Shown piece by piece: positions 54,682-61,890 of a stretch of 64,000 nucleotides of DNA. The notes under the pieces are model-generated. The model was not told the origin of the DNA and searched no databases. It saw only the letters and a list, made by a program, of their open reading frames with translations. The position numbers and the translations under genes were made by a program. Each line of letters begins with the position of its first letter. Positions within the stretch are counted from its first letter, which is position 1. The DNA lies in the NCBI RefSeq assembly GCF_024204685.1, contig NZ_CP100350.1, positions 868,001-932,000 on the forward strand, written 5' to 3'. The DNA is from Gilvimarinus sp. DA14 (GTDB lineage Bacteria > Pseudomonadota > Gammaproteobacteria > Pseudomonadales > Cellvibrionaceae).

Positions 54682-55521
54682 TTATTGCCAGCGATGCCAC
54701 ACAGCCCTGGCACCCTCGGGCAAGTGAGTCGCGCAGCCAAGCTCCTGCCAGGCGGCACCGGGCCGGTGAAAATCGCTGCCCAAAGATGCCTCTAGACCAA
54801 ACTCAGCAGCGATAGCAGCCAAGTTTTCCGCCACACCACTAGGCTGCATGCCGCTTACCAGCTCCATCGCGCTACCTCCCGCGGCGCTAAAGTCAGCCAC
54901 TAACGCACGTAGCTTAGTGCGCGTGAGCCCGTACTTGGCAGGATGCGCCAGTACCGCAACGCCGCCCGCACCATTGATGGCGTCAACCACCTCCACCATG
55001 GGGGGCCAGAGTAATTTGATATCGCAGCTTTTACCGCTCCCCAGATACTTTTTAAAAGCGCGCGACACGTCGGGTACCCGCCCGTCTTGCACCAGCAACT
55101 CGGCAAAATGCGGTCTACCGGGCTCTGCGCCAGCCAGCTCACGGGCGCGCCTGTATGCATCCTGCACTCCGATCTTGGCAAGCTTTGCGCCTATCTTCTG
55201 ATTGCGGCAACGGCGGCGCTCGCCCTGCTTGCGCACCAATTCGGCCATGGCCGGATGTGTGGACTCAAAACCGAGCCCGACGATATGAACGCCTATTTTA
55301 CCCCAGCGCGAAGACAGCTCTATGCCACTGACAAACGCCATATTCAGCTTGTCGGCCTCGCCCCTGGCCTCCGTTAGGCCAGCGAGCGTATCGTGATCGG
55401 TAAGCGCAATCAGCTCTACCCCTTTTTCACTCGCACGCTGCATCAACTCAGATGGGCTCAAAGCCCCGTCAGAGCAGTGGCTATGCATGTGCAAATCCAC
55501 CCGCAATTGGTTCAAACCCAC
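54682..55521 (-). CDS. PHP-domain phosphoesterase (RNase AM/YciV family)
   Basis: A 279-residue metal-dependent phosphoesterase. RVDLHMHSHCSDGALSPSEL holds the HxH metal ligands, IALTDHDTLAG the next metal-binding Asp-His-Asp, and VLAHPAKYGLTRTKL and LGSDFHRPGAAW later ligands, so the metal site is complete. Relatives (TrpH/RNase AM) mature the 5' ends of ribosomal RNA and degrade short oligonucleotides. The start is GTG; TTG codons downstream could also serve. It is divergent from the VC0807-like gene and adjacent to yciO, as in E. coli. Confidence 0.9.
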   Translation of the reverse strand: MGLNQLRVDLHMHSHCSDGALSPSELMQRASEKGVELIALTDHDTLAGLTEARGEADKLNMAFVSGIELSSRWGKIGVHIVGLGFESTHPAMAELVRKQGERRRCRNQKIGAKLAKIGVQDAYRRARELAGAEPGRPHFAELLVQDGRVPDVSRAFKKYLGSGKSCDIKLLWPPMVEVVDAINGAGGVAVLAHPAKYGLTRTKLRALVADFSAAGGSAMELVSGMQPSGVAENLAAIAAEFGLEASLGSDFHRPGAAWQELGCATHLPEGARAVWHRWQ

Positions 55522-55602
55522 CCCTTTTCTTTCGATTTACCGTATAATTGCGGCGCTCAGCCGCCAGAAAAACTCACGCTACAGACAAGGCAATGTGCCG
55601 CA

Positions 55603-56349
55603 ATGACTGATACAACTTCCCGGACCTCTGAGTCGACCTCCCAGCAAAACAACCCCGCCCAACCCGGAAAAAAGCGCGAGAGCCTGTGGGGCAACCTGTT
55701 GATCAACATCATCATTCCCACCCTGATTCTCAGCAAGCTCAGTGGCGAGGACTACTTAGGCACCCGCTTGGCGCTGGTAGTGGCCCTGGCCTTTCCACTG
55801 ATATACGGCTTGAAGGATCTGCTGGTAAAACGCGAATTTAATGCCTTCTCGGCCCTTGGCGCCGTCAGTATTTTGCTCACCGGCGGCATCAGCCTGCTGG
55901 AGCTGGATCCACAGTATATCGCGATTAAAGAAGCGGCCATACCTGGGCTAATAGGTCTTGCCACTGTGCTTTCGATGAAAACTCGCTTTCCGCTGGTGCG
56001 CACCTTTCTCTACAACGACAAAGTGCTCAAAACCGATTTAATCGCCGAGCGTTTACACAGCGCCGACAATAGCGCCGCGTTTGATCGAGCCCTGCGTAAC
56101 GCCTCTTATTTAGTTGCCGCCTCATTCTTTTTATCGTCATTTCTCAATTATGTGTTGGCCAAATGGCTGCTGGTAAGCCCCCCGGGAACCGAAGCATTTA
56201 ACGCTGAACTCGGTAAAATGACGGCTTTGAGCTTCCCCGTAATCGCCCTGCCCGCCACCGTAGTAATGGCGGGCGCGCTGATGTACCTATTTCGCCGCAT
56301 CCGCCAACTGACAGGGCTCGATTTTGAAGAAGTTATAAACGCCAACTAG
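55603..56349 (+). CDS. VC0807-family membrane protein
   Basis: A 248-residue inner-membrane protein. After a short Ser/Thr-rich N-terminus, NLLINIIIPTLILSKLSGED and RLALVVALAFPLIYGLKDLL form the first helices, and about four more follow (AFSALGAVSILLTGGISLL, NASYLVAASFFLSSFLNYVL, LSFPVIALPATVVMAGALMYLF). The N-terminal motif is familiar from proteins annotated as VC0807 family, related to intracellular septation protein A; this rests on memory. The ATG I use lies close to a TATAAT at 55543-55548. It is followed by yciI after 28 bases. Confidence 0.8.
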   Translation: MTDTTSRTSESTSQQNNPAQPGKKRESLWGNLLINIIIPTLILSKLSGEDYLGTRLALVVALAFPLIYGLKDLLVKREFNAFSALGAVSILLTGGISLLELDPQYIAIKEAAIPGLIGLATVLSMKTRFPLVRTFLYNDKVLKTDLIAERLHSADNSAAFDRALRNASYLVAASFFLSSFLNYVLAKWLLVSPPGTEAFNAELGKMTALSFPVIALPATVVMAGALMYLFRRIRQLTGLDFEEVINAN

Positions 56350-56377
56350 CAACGTATAAAAGAGTTGAGAGACATTT

Positions 56378-56677
56378 ATGCTTTACGCCATTATCAGTGA
56401 AGACGTAGCCAACAGCCTGCCCCTGCGCGCCAAGGCCCGGCCAGCCCATGTCGCCCGTTTACACGAGCTACGTGACAAAGGTCGGCTGATTTTGGCCGGC
56501 CCGCACCCTGCAGTGGATGCAGCGGAACCCGGTGATGCAGGCTTTAGCGGCTCATTGGTGGTAGCCGAGTTCGATTCGCTGGCCGACGCCCAGCGCTGGG
56601 CGGATGAAGATCCATACATAGAAGCCGGTGTTTACCAAAAAGTGACCGTCAAGCCCTTTAAAAAAGTCGCACCCTAG
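56378..56677 (+). CDS. yciI: YciI-family protein
   Basis: A 99-residue member of the YciI fold (ferredoxin-like, dimeric). The start [20 protein letters not shown] and [19 protein letters not shown] are typical, followed by [20 protein letters not shown] and [18 protein letters not shown]. The conserved His/Asp pair of the family is represented by the His in GPHPA and the Asp in ADEDPY. Its biochemical role is not known. GAGAG precedes the ATG. It lies just downstream of the VC0807-like gene. Confidence 0.93.
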   Translation: MLYAIISEDVANSLPLRAKARPAHVARLHELRDKGRLILAGPHPAVDAAEPGDAGFSGSLVVAEFDSLADAQRWADEDPYIEAGVYQKVTVKPFKKVAP

Positions 56678-56809
56678 CTTGTAAGGCGCTGATTCGCTAC
56701 TGGCGGCTCTAGGCGTGACACGGTTGACAGGGATTGGGGCACCCTTTCGTTAAAATAGCGACGGCGCTCGCCGGGCGCCTTACCAACCAATACGTATAAG
56801 GGTAACTTC

Positions 56810-57514
56810 GTGATTAACAGTAAAAGTATTCTAGCCGGTATTCTCAGCGCAATTGTTTGCAGCGGCGCCTTGTTGCTACCGGCCATTGGCCAGGCCCAGA
56901 CTCTCTACGTGGCCGACGAATTGCGTGTACCACTGCGCAGCGGCATGGGCAACCAATACCGCATTATTCATCGCGGTCTACCCAGCGGCACCCGTCTTGA
57001 GCAGCTCAGCAGCAATACCGATGATGACAACAACGAGTGGACTCAGGTACGCACCCCTGAGGGTCAAGAGGGCTGGATTCGCTCGCAGTATCTACTCAAT
57101 GAGCCGACTGCCGCCATTAAACTGGCCCGCCTCGAAGAGAAAATGAGCCAGCTCGACGGCGACCAGAGCGAGCTGCTGCAAACCAATGAGCAATTGAGCC
57201 AGGACAAAGCAAACCTGGAGCAGCAAGTCGACGAGTTACAGGCAAACCTGGAGCAGGTTCAAAGCGACTACGCCAACTTGAAAAAACTGTCGGCTAATGC
57301 GATTACCTTAAACCAGCGCCACAAAGAGCTGAACGAAAGTTACCAATTGCTGCAAACCCGCGCCGAAGTACTGAAAACCGAAAACGAGCGCCTGCAAACT
57401 GGTCAGCGCTATCGCGAGTGGTTGTTTGGCGCGGGTATTTTAATTGTAGGGGTTATCGTCTCTCTGGTATTGCAATCAATGGGCCGACGCAAACGTCGCT
57501 CGGAATGGGGTTAA
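56810..57514 (+). CDS. SH3-domain, coiled-coil membrane protein (TIGR04211/YgiM type)
   Basis: A 234-residue protein with a signal peptide (ILAGILSAIVCSGALLLPAIGQA), a bacterial SH3-like domain (TLYVADELRVPLRSGMGNQYR to GWIRSQYL, about residues 30-95), then a long coiled coil (LEEKMSQLDGDQSELLQTNE... to LLQTRAEVLKTENERL) and a C-terminal transmembrane helix (LFGAGILIVGVIVSLVL) with a basic end. The layout is that of YgiM/TIGR04211 proteins. It starts with GTG after AGGGTAAC and is followed in the same direction by the cyclophilin after three bases. Confidence 0.85.
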   Translation: MINSKSILAGILSAIVCSGALLLPAIGQAQTLYVADELRVPLRSGMGNQYRIIHRGLPSGTRLEQLSSNTDDDNNEWTQVRTPEGQEGWIRSQYLLNEPTAAIKLARLEEKMSQLDGDQSELLQTNEQLSQDKANLEQQVDELQANLEQVQSDYANLKKLSANAITLNQRHKELNESYQLLQTRAEVLKTENERLQTGQRYREWLFGAGILIVGVIVSLVLQSMGRRKRRSEWG

Positions 57515-57517
57515 TAC

Positions 57518-58141
57518 ATGTTAAAACTGCTGCAAGCTTTCGCTACTTGTCTGCTAATTGCCATCGCCAATACGAGCATCGCGGCCGCGGACAACAATAA
57601 CAAGTACGTTACGTTAAAAACAGATTTAGGCACTATGCTGGTAGAACTCTACCCGGAACAAGCGCCCATTACCGTCGCCAACTTTCTCCAATATGTCGAC
57701 AGCGGGTTTTATGACGGCACCATCTTTCACCGAGTGATTCCCGGATTTGTGGTTCAAGGCGGTGGCTTTACGTTTGATTTCAACCGCAAAGAAACTGGCG
57801 AGCCGATTAAAAATGAATCTGACAATGGCTTGAAAAACCATTACCTGACTCTGTCTATGGCGCGCACTAGTGCGGTAGACAGTGCCACCAGCCAATTTTT
57901 TATCAACCTCAATCACAATGAGTCGCTCGACGGCAGTGCCGATAAGCCCGGCTACGCGGTGTTTGGCAAAGTGATCGACGGCGAACAGGTGGTAGAGAAA
58001 ATCGTCGCAGAACCGCGGGGGATTTTTCGCGCTTACCCTGATGCACCCAATGCCGCCGTTCGGATACTGGAAGCCAAGCGCGGCAAGCATATGGAAAAAG
58101 CTGCACACACCTCCAAGCTGAAAGAGATGATTGCCGAGTGA
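57518..58141 (+). CDS. Periplasmic peptidyl-prolyl isomerase (cyclophilin)
   Basis: A 207-residue cyclophilin with signal peptide (LLQAFATCLLIAIANTSIAA), thus probably periplasmic like PpiA. FHRVIPGFVVQGGGFT carries the conserved active-site Arg, followed by LSMARTSAVDSATSQFFINL and GYAVFGKVIDGEQVVEKI; the Gln in VQGGG, the Met/Ala of SMAR, and the Phe in QFFINL are all in place. The usual Trp of cyclosporin binding is absent, as in bacterial forms. The stop overlaps the pdxJ start (GTGA). Confidence 0.93.
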   Translation: MLKLLQAFATCLLIAIANTSIAAADNNNKYVTLKTDLGTMLVELYPEQAPITVANFLQYVDSGFYDGTIFHRVIPGFVVQGGGFTFDFNRKETGEPIKNESDNGLKNHYLTLSMARTSAVDSATSQFFINLNHNESLDGSADKPGYAVFGKVIDGEQVVEKIVAEPRGIFRAYPDAPNAAVRILEAKRGKHMEKAAHTSKLKEMIAE

Positions 58142-58896
58142 GTACCGCCCTTAGTGTCAACTTGAACAAGGTCGCCCTGATCCGCAACTCCCGCGAGGGC
58201 CACTTCCCAGACCTGGTGGAGTTCGGCACCTTGTGCCTGGATGCCGGAGCCCAGGGTTTAACCGTCCACCCCAGACCCGATCAAAGGCACATTCGCCCAG
58301 CGGATGTATTCACTCTGGCAAAACTGGTGAAACAATTTCCAGGCTGCGAGTTTAATATTGAGGGCAACCCCTTCGCTGCACCTTTGGCCGATTACCCTGG
58401 CCTGCTTTCTTTGGTCGAGCAAACACAGCCAGACCAATGCACTCTGGTCCCCGATAGCAACGATCAACTCACTTCCGATCACGGCTTTGACCTCAACCGC
58501 GACAGCGAAAAACTAAAGCCCATACTCGCTAAACTAAAAACCTGGGGCGTTCGCGTTAGCCTCTTTATGGACCCTGATCGCGAGCAGATTGCCCGCGCCC
58601 GGGATCTCGGCGTCGAGCGCATCGAACTCTACACCGGCCCCTACGCCGAGCATTTTGGTACAAACCGCGGCTCTGAGCTGCTCGATGAGTACCGCAGCGC
58701 CGCTCACTATGCACAGGAAATAGGCCTAGCGGTGAACGCCGGACACGACCTGAACCTGGAAAACCTACCCGAGTTTCTCACCATTGAGGGCATCGCCGAA
58801 GTCTCCATCGGTCACGCTCTTACGGTAGATGCACTGCGCATGGGCATGACCCCCGCCGTTGCACGCTACCTCTCTATTTGCCAGCACTCGCGCTGA
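58138..58896 (+). CDS. pdxJ: Pyridoxine 5'-phosphate synthase
   Basis: PdxJ joins 1-deoxyxylulose 5-phosphate and aminoacetone phosphate to give pyridoxine phosphate. The 252-residue TIM barrel begins STALSVNLNKVALIRNSREG; GLTVHPRPDQRHIRPADV is the family signature with phosphate ligands, and SLFMDPDREQI and VNAGHDLNLENLPEF are others, the last with the catalytic His. It starts at GTG inside the cyclophilin stop. In E. coli pdxJ is followed by acpS; here a CBS-domain gene follows instead. Confidence 0.96.
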   Translation: MSTALSVNLNKVALIRNSREGHFPDLVEFGTLCLDAGAQGLTVHPRPDQRHIRPADVFTLAKLVKQFPGCEFNIEGNPFAAPLADYPGLLSLVEQTQPDQCTLVPDSNDQLTSDHGFDLNRDSEKLKPILAKLKTWGVRVSLFMDPDREQIARARDLGVERIELYTGPYAEHFGTNRGSELLDEYRSAAHYAQEIGLAVNAGHDLNLENLPEFLTIEGIAEVSIGHALTVDALRMGMTPAVARYLSICQHSR

Positions 58897-58982
58897 GCCT
58901 GTTCTACACTTGAGGGAAAAGCCTCTGGCCGAGCCCATGCTTGGCCAGAGTTCTCTTAACACAGTCAGTCAGGAGCGTTCCT

Positions 58983-59399
58983 ATGCATTCGATTCTGGTT
59001 CAGGACTATATGCAAAAAGATCCGGTGGCCTTCGCGAGTAACACCAACCTGTTGCAGGTAGTGCACAAATTACTGGCCGCGCGAGTTACCGGTGCACCGG
59101 TAATCGATGAGCAGCGCCGGGTCATCGGCTTTGTTTCCGAGCAGGATTGCATCAAAGAAATTTTACAGGGCGCGTTTTACTGCGAAGAGCCCCCCATTGT
59201 TGCCAGCGTAATGACCAGCCAAGTCATAAGCTTTGCCCCGGGCAATTCCATTGTGGAAATCGCCCAGATCATGATCAGCCACAAGCCGAAAAACTACCCG
59301 GTAGTCAGCGAAGGAAAATTAGTGGGGCTGATTAGTCGGCGCGACGTGCTGGCAGCCTTACTGGACAATGACGAGGACTGTTATCTACGCGCCAAGTAG
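58983..59399 (+). CDS. CBS-domain protein
   Basis: A 138-residue protein made of one CBS pair. The first repeat (residues about 5-65) has MQKDPVAFASNTNLLQVVHK and GAPVIDEQRRVIGFVSEQDC; the second (about 75-130) has MTSQVISFAPGNSIVEIAQI and NYPVVSEGKLVGLISRRDVL. Such pairs usually bind adenine nucleotides, but no ligand can be predicted. AGGAGCGTTCCT lies before the ATG I use, with an alternative 14 codons earlier. It follows pdxJ by 86 bases. Confidence 0.9.
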   Translation: MHSILVQDYMQKDPVAFASNTNLLQVVHKLLAARVTGAPVIDEQRRVIGFVSEQDCIKEILQGAFYCEEPPIVASVMTSQVISFAPGNSIVEIAQIMISHKPKNYPVVSEGKLVGLISRRDVLAALLDNDEDCYLRAK

Positions 59400-59442
59400 A
59401 GTAAGCTCAGGCGCTTTTATAAGGCCACTGACCGACTCAATT

Positions 59443-60219
59443 ATGCAAAGGCGCGACAGCGAAGCCTACCTGGCTAAAAAACAATTCTACGACAGTTTAC
59501 TGACTGTGTACGGGCGCAAACCCGTGCTTGAGGCCCTGCAGATGGCCGATGTAAAAATTCATCGCCTGCATTTGGCCGACAGCAACAAACCGGCAGCCAT
59601 TCTCAGCGAAATTATCGCCATTGCCGAAGGCCAAGGCGCGGAAATTCTCTACCATTCACGCAACGCACTATCGCGCATCTCTAAAAACAGCAAACAGGAT
59701 CAAGGTATTGCGGTAGATTTACTTTGCCCCAAGTTTTCCACCTTGGCGAGCCTCCTGGAACAACAAGAAAAAATCAAAGGCGACCTGCTGGCGCTGGATG
59801 GCATTACCAACCCGCAAAACCTCGGCATGATTATTCGCTCCGCTTGTGCAGGCAATATCGCCGGCATTTTGCTGCCCAGCAAAGGCAACGCACAAATCGA
59901 CCCGCTGGTTATTAAGGCAAGTGCGGGCACATTGTTTCGCGCACCCATCATTCGCCTGGAAAAAACTCTGGAGGCTGCATTGAGCGATCTGACGCAAGCG
60001 GGCTACCAAATCACCGGCTTGTCGTCCCACAGTCGCGACACCCTGAGCCAATGCTCTGCCAGCGGCAACGTTTTTGTGCTCGGCAATGAAACTCACGGGG
60101 TCAGTGCAGCGGTGGATAAACTCTGTCATAAACGGGTTAAAATCCCAATGAATAACGGAGTTGAATCGCTTAACGTGGCGGTTACCGCAGCGCTTATTGC
60201 CTTTCGCCACAGCTTGTAA
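59443..60219 (+). CDS. TrmH/SpoU-family RNA methyltransferase
   Basis: A 258-residue SAM-dependent 2'-O-methyltransferase of the knotted SPOUT type. An N-terminal substrate-binding part (LLTVYGRKPVLEALQMADV) is followed by the catalytic core with LLALDGITNPQNLGMIIRSA (motif 1, with Asn and Arg), VFVLGNETHGVSAAV (motif 2) and IPMNNGVESLNVAVTAALIA (motif 3). Identity as RlmB (23S G2251) is possible but not sure. I use the ATG giving MQRRDSEAYLAK; earlier in-frame starts overlap the CBS gene. Confidence 0.9.
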   Translation: MQRRDSEAYLAKKQFYDSLLTVYGRKPVLEALQMADVKIHRLHLADSNKPAAILSEIIAIAEGQGAEILYHSRNALSRISKNSKQDQGIAVDLLCPKFSTLASLLEQQEKIKGDLLALDGITNPQNLGMIIRSACAGNIAGILLPSKGNAQIDPLVIKASAGTLFRAPIIRLEKTLEAALSDLTQAGYQITGLSSHSRDTLSQCSASGNVFVLGNETHGVSAAVDKLCHKRVKIPMNNGVESLNVAVTAALIAFRHSL

Positions 60220-60243
60220 AATTCAGATCAAACAGACATAAAA

Positions 60244-60263
60244 AAGCCCGCTCACGCGGGCTT
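60244..60263 (-). terminator. Rho-independent terminator of amtB
   Basis: On the minus strand AAGCCCGC-GTGA-GCGGGCTT forms an 8-base stem with a four-base loop, followed by a run of U (TTTTTTATG with the stem's last bases). It lies 20 bases after the amtB stop and 24 bases after the stop of the convergent methyltransferase, so it may stop both, but the U-run serves the amtB direction. Confidence 0.9.
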
Positions 60264-60283
60264 AGTGAAAGAAACACAGGCGC

Positions 60284-61588
60284 TTACAGCTTGTAGCCTT
60301 CTTCCTCGTGCATCGTAATATCCAAACCTATTTGCTCTTCTTCGCGGCTTACACGCAGACCCGAGGTCATCACACCGGTGAGTTTCAGTAGCACATAAGT
60401 AATGACACCTGTGTAAGCGAAGGTAATTATCACACCCAAAAACTGCACCCAGACTTGCTCCCCCATGCCGGACACTGCCTCAGAAAAACCATAACCACTG
60501 AAAACACCCAGGTTAGGCGAGGCAAACACACCGGCCAGCAAAGTACCTAAAATACCGCCCACACCGTGGACCGGAAACACATCCAATGAATCATCGATGT
60601 GCCAGACCCGCTTAACGGCCTGGGTCATAAAAAAGCACACCACACCAGCCAGCAAGCCAATCACCAGCGCGCCGCCAGGACCAACAAAGCCAGAAGCCGG
60701 GGTGATGGTACCAAGGCCCGCCACCATACCCGTGACAATCCCCAGCACGCTGGGCTTGCGGAACTTAATCCATTCGATAGTCATCCACGCCAGCGAGCCG
60801 GCCGCTGCGGATATGTGAGTAACCAACATCGCCATGGCTGCATCCCCGTTAGCCGCCAGCGCGCTGCCCCCGTTAAAACCAAACCAACCTACCCACAACA
60901 TGCCTGCACCGGTAACTGTCATGGTCATATTATGCGGCGGCATTGCCACAGACTGAAACCCGTCGCGCTGCCCCAACACCAAAGCCGCCACCAGTGCGGC
61001 CACCCCAGCAGTAATATGGACCACCGTACCACCGGCAAAGTCCAACAGGCCCCAGCTGCCGAGGAAGCCACCGCCCCACACCCAGTGACACACGGGCACG
61101 TAAACCGCCAGCAACCAGAGTGCCGAGAAGATCAGCATGGAAGAAAACTTCATACGTTCGGCAAAAGCACCGACAATGAGCGCCGGGGTAATAATGGCAA
61201 AGGTCATCTGAAAGAGCGCAAACAGAGGCTCTGGAATATCGCCCGCCAGCGTATCTCTGCCGATACCGGCGAACAAAATATGACTGAAATCACCAATCCA
61301 CTGATTGCCCTCGCCAAAGGTCAGGCTATAACCAACAATTAACCACAGCAGCGAGGCCACACAGGCGATAGCAAAGCACTGCATCAGCACCGAGAGGATA
61401 TTTTTGCTGCGAACCAAGCCCCCGTAAAACAGCGACAGGCCCGGTAGGGTCATAAACAACACCAGTGCCGTGGCGGTTAAAATCCAGGCCGTATTGGCAC
61501 CATCCGCTGCTGCCAGAGCCCCCGGAGCAACAACCGTTAACCCTAGTGCAGCGCCCAGGCGGACCATAGTGGACATTATTTTTTTCAT
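60284..61588 (-). CDS. amtB: Ammonium transporter AmtB
   Basis: AmtB is a trimeric inner-membrane ammonium channel. The 434-residue protein begins with a signal peptide-like segment (AALGLTVVAPGALAAADG) and carries about eleven helices. Key residues are visible: GLSLFYGGLVRSKNILS, ALFQMTFAIITPALIVGAFA (Phe gate), DFAGGTVVHITAGVAALVAA (Asp and first pore His) and FPVHGVGGILGTLL (second pore His). The C-terminal tail (SREEEQIGLDITMHEEEGYKL) is the GlnK-binding type. AGGAGAG precedes the ATG. No glnK lies beside it. Confidence 0.96.
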   Translation of the reverse strand: MKKIMSTMVRLGAALGLTVVAPGALAAADGANTAWILTATALVLFMTLPGLSLFYGGLVRSKNILSVLMQCFAIACVASLLWLIVGYSLTFGEGNQWIGDFSHILFAGIGRDTLAGDIPEPLFALFQMTFAIITPALIVGAFAERMKFSSMLIFSALWLLAVYVPVCHWVWGGGFLGSWGLLDFAGGTVVHITAGVAALVAALVLGQRDGFQSVAMPPHNMTMTVTGAGMLWVGWFGFNGGSALAANGDAAMAMLVTHISAAAGSLAWMTIEWIKFRKPSVLGIVTGMVAGLGTITPASGFVGPGGALVIGLLAGVVCFFMTQAVKRVWHIDDSLDVFPVHGVGGILGTLLAGVFASPNLGVFSGYGFSEAVSGMGEQVWVQFLGVIITFAYTGVITYVLLKLTGVMTSGLRVSREEEQIGLDITMHEEEGYKL

Positions 61589-61890
61589 GAACTCTCCTAA
61601 ATCATTACCAATGACACCGTTTCGATACCTTTATTTAACGCCCGGCGCACCAAATAAAGGCGGAAAACTGGCACCCAATCATGCTTTATTAATCGCGCCT
61701 TATAATTGCGCATGACGGCCTTATCTGCACTTTTTGTGCCCATATTTTTATATCTTTATTATCAACAACTTAAATATATTCTGCACGGAAAACGTACAGC
61801 AACGCGCACCAAAAGAGAACGGCAAGAAAAGCAAAGGTCTATTTTGGTGCGCAACCGGAAAACGACGAACCGATATTGGGCGGGGTGAGA
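61589..61890. other. 302-base region upstream of amtB with three GCGCACCAAA motifs
   Basis: No gene is supported; a 60-codon plus-strand frame (61706-61888, TTG or internal ATG start) has no ribosome binding site. The motif GCGCACCAAA occurs at 61645-61654 and 61804-61813 on the plus strand, and inverted at 61843-61852. These resemble half-sites of the nitrogen regulator NtrC (GCACC). I found no sigma-54 -24/-12 element in front of amtB. Confidence 0.5.
61804..61852. repeat. 11-base inverted repeat upstream of amtB
   Basis: GCGCACCAAAA (61804-61814) and TTTTGGTGCGC (61842-61852) are perfect complements separated by 27 bases. The related GCGCACCAAA at 61645 stands alone. The arms hold the GCACC element of NtrC operators, but no site has both halves at the usual 5-base spacing, so this is a candidate for regulator binding or a cruciform rather than a proven operator. 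Confidence 0.55.

Noticed and set aside
56724-56756. TTGACA and TAAAAT before the SH3-domain gene
   Set aside because: Both boxes are good, but they are 21 bases apart, too far for a sigma-70 promoter; I did not list it as a feature.
61669-61684. TGGCAC...GC resembling a sigma-54 promoter near amtB
   Set aside because: The -24/-12 spacing is one base too long and it points away from amtB.
61706-61888. Plus-strand 60-codon frame with a hydrophobic start and basic end, upstream of amtB
   Set aside because: It starts with TTG (internal ATG three codons later), has no ribosome binding site and overlaps the inverted repeat; its basic tail looks like translated A/G-rich spacer.
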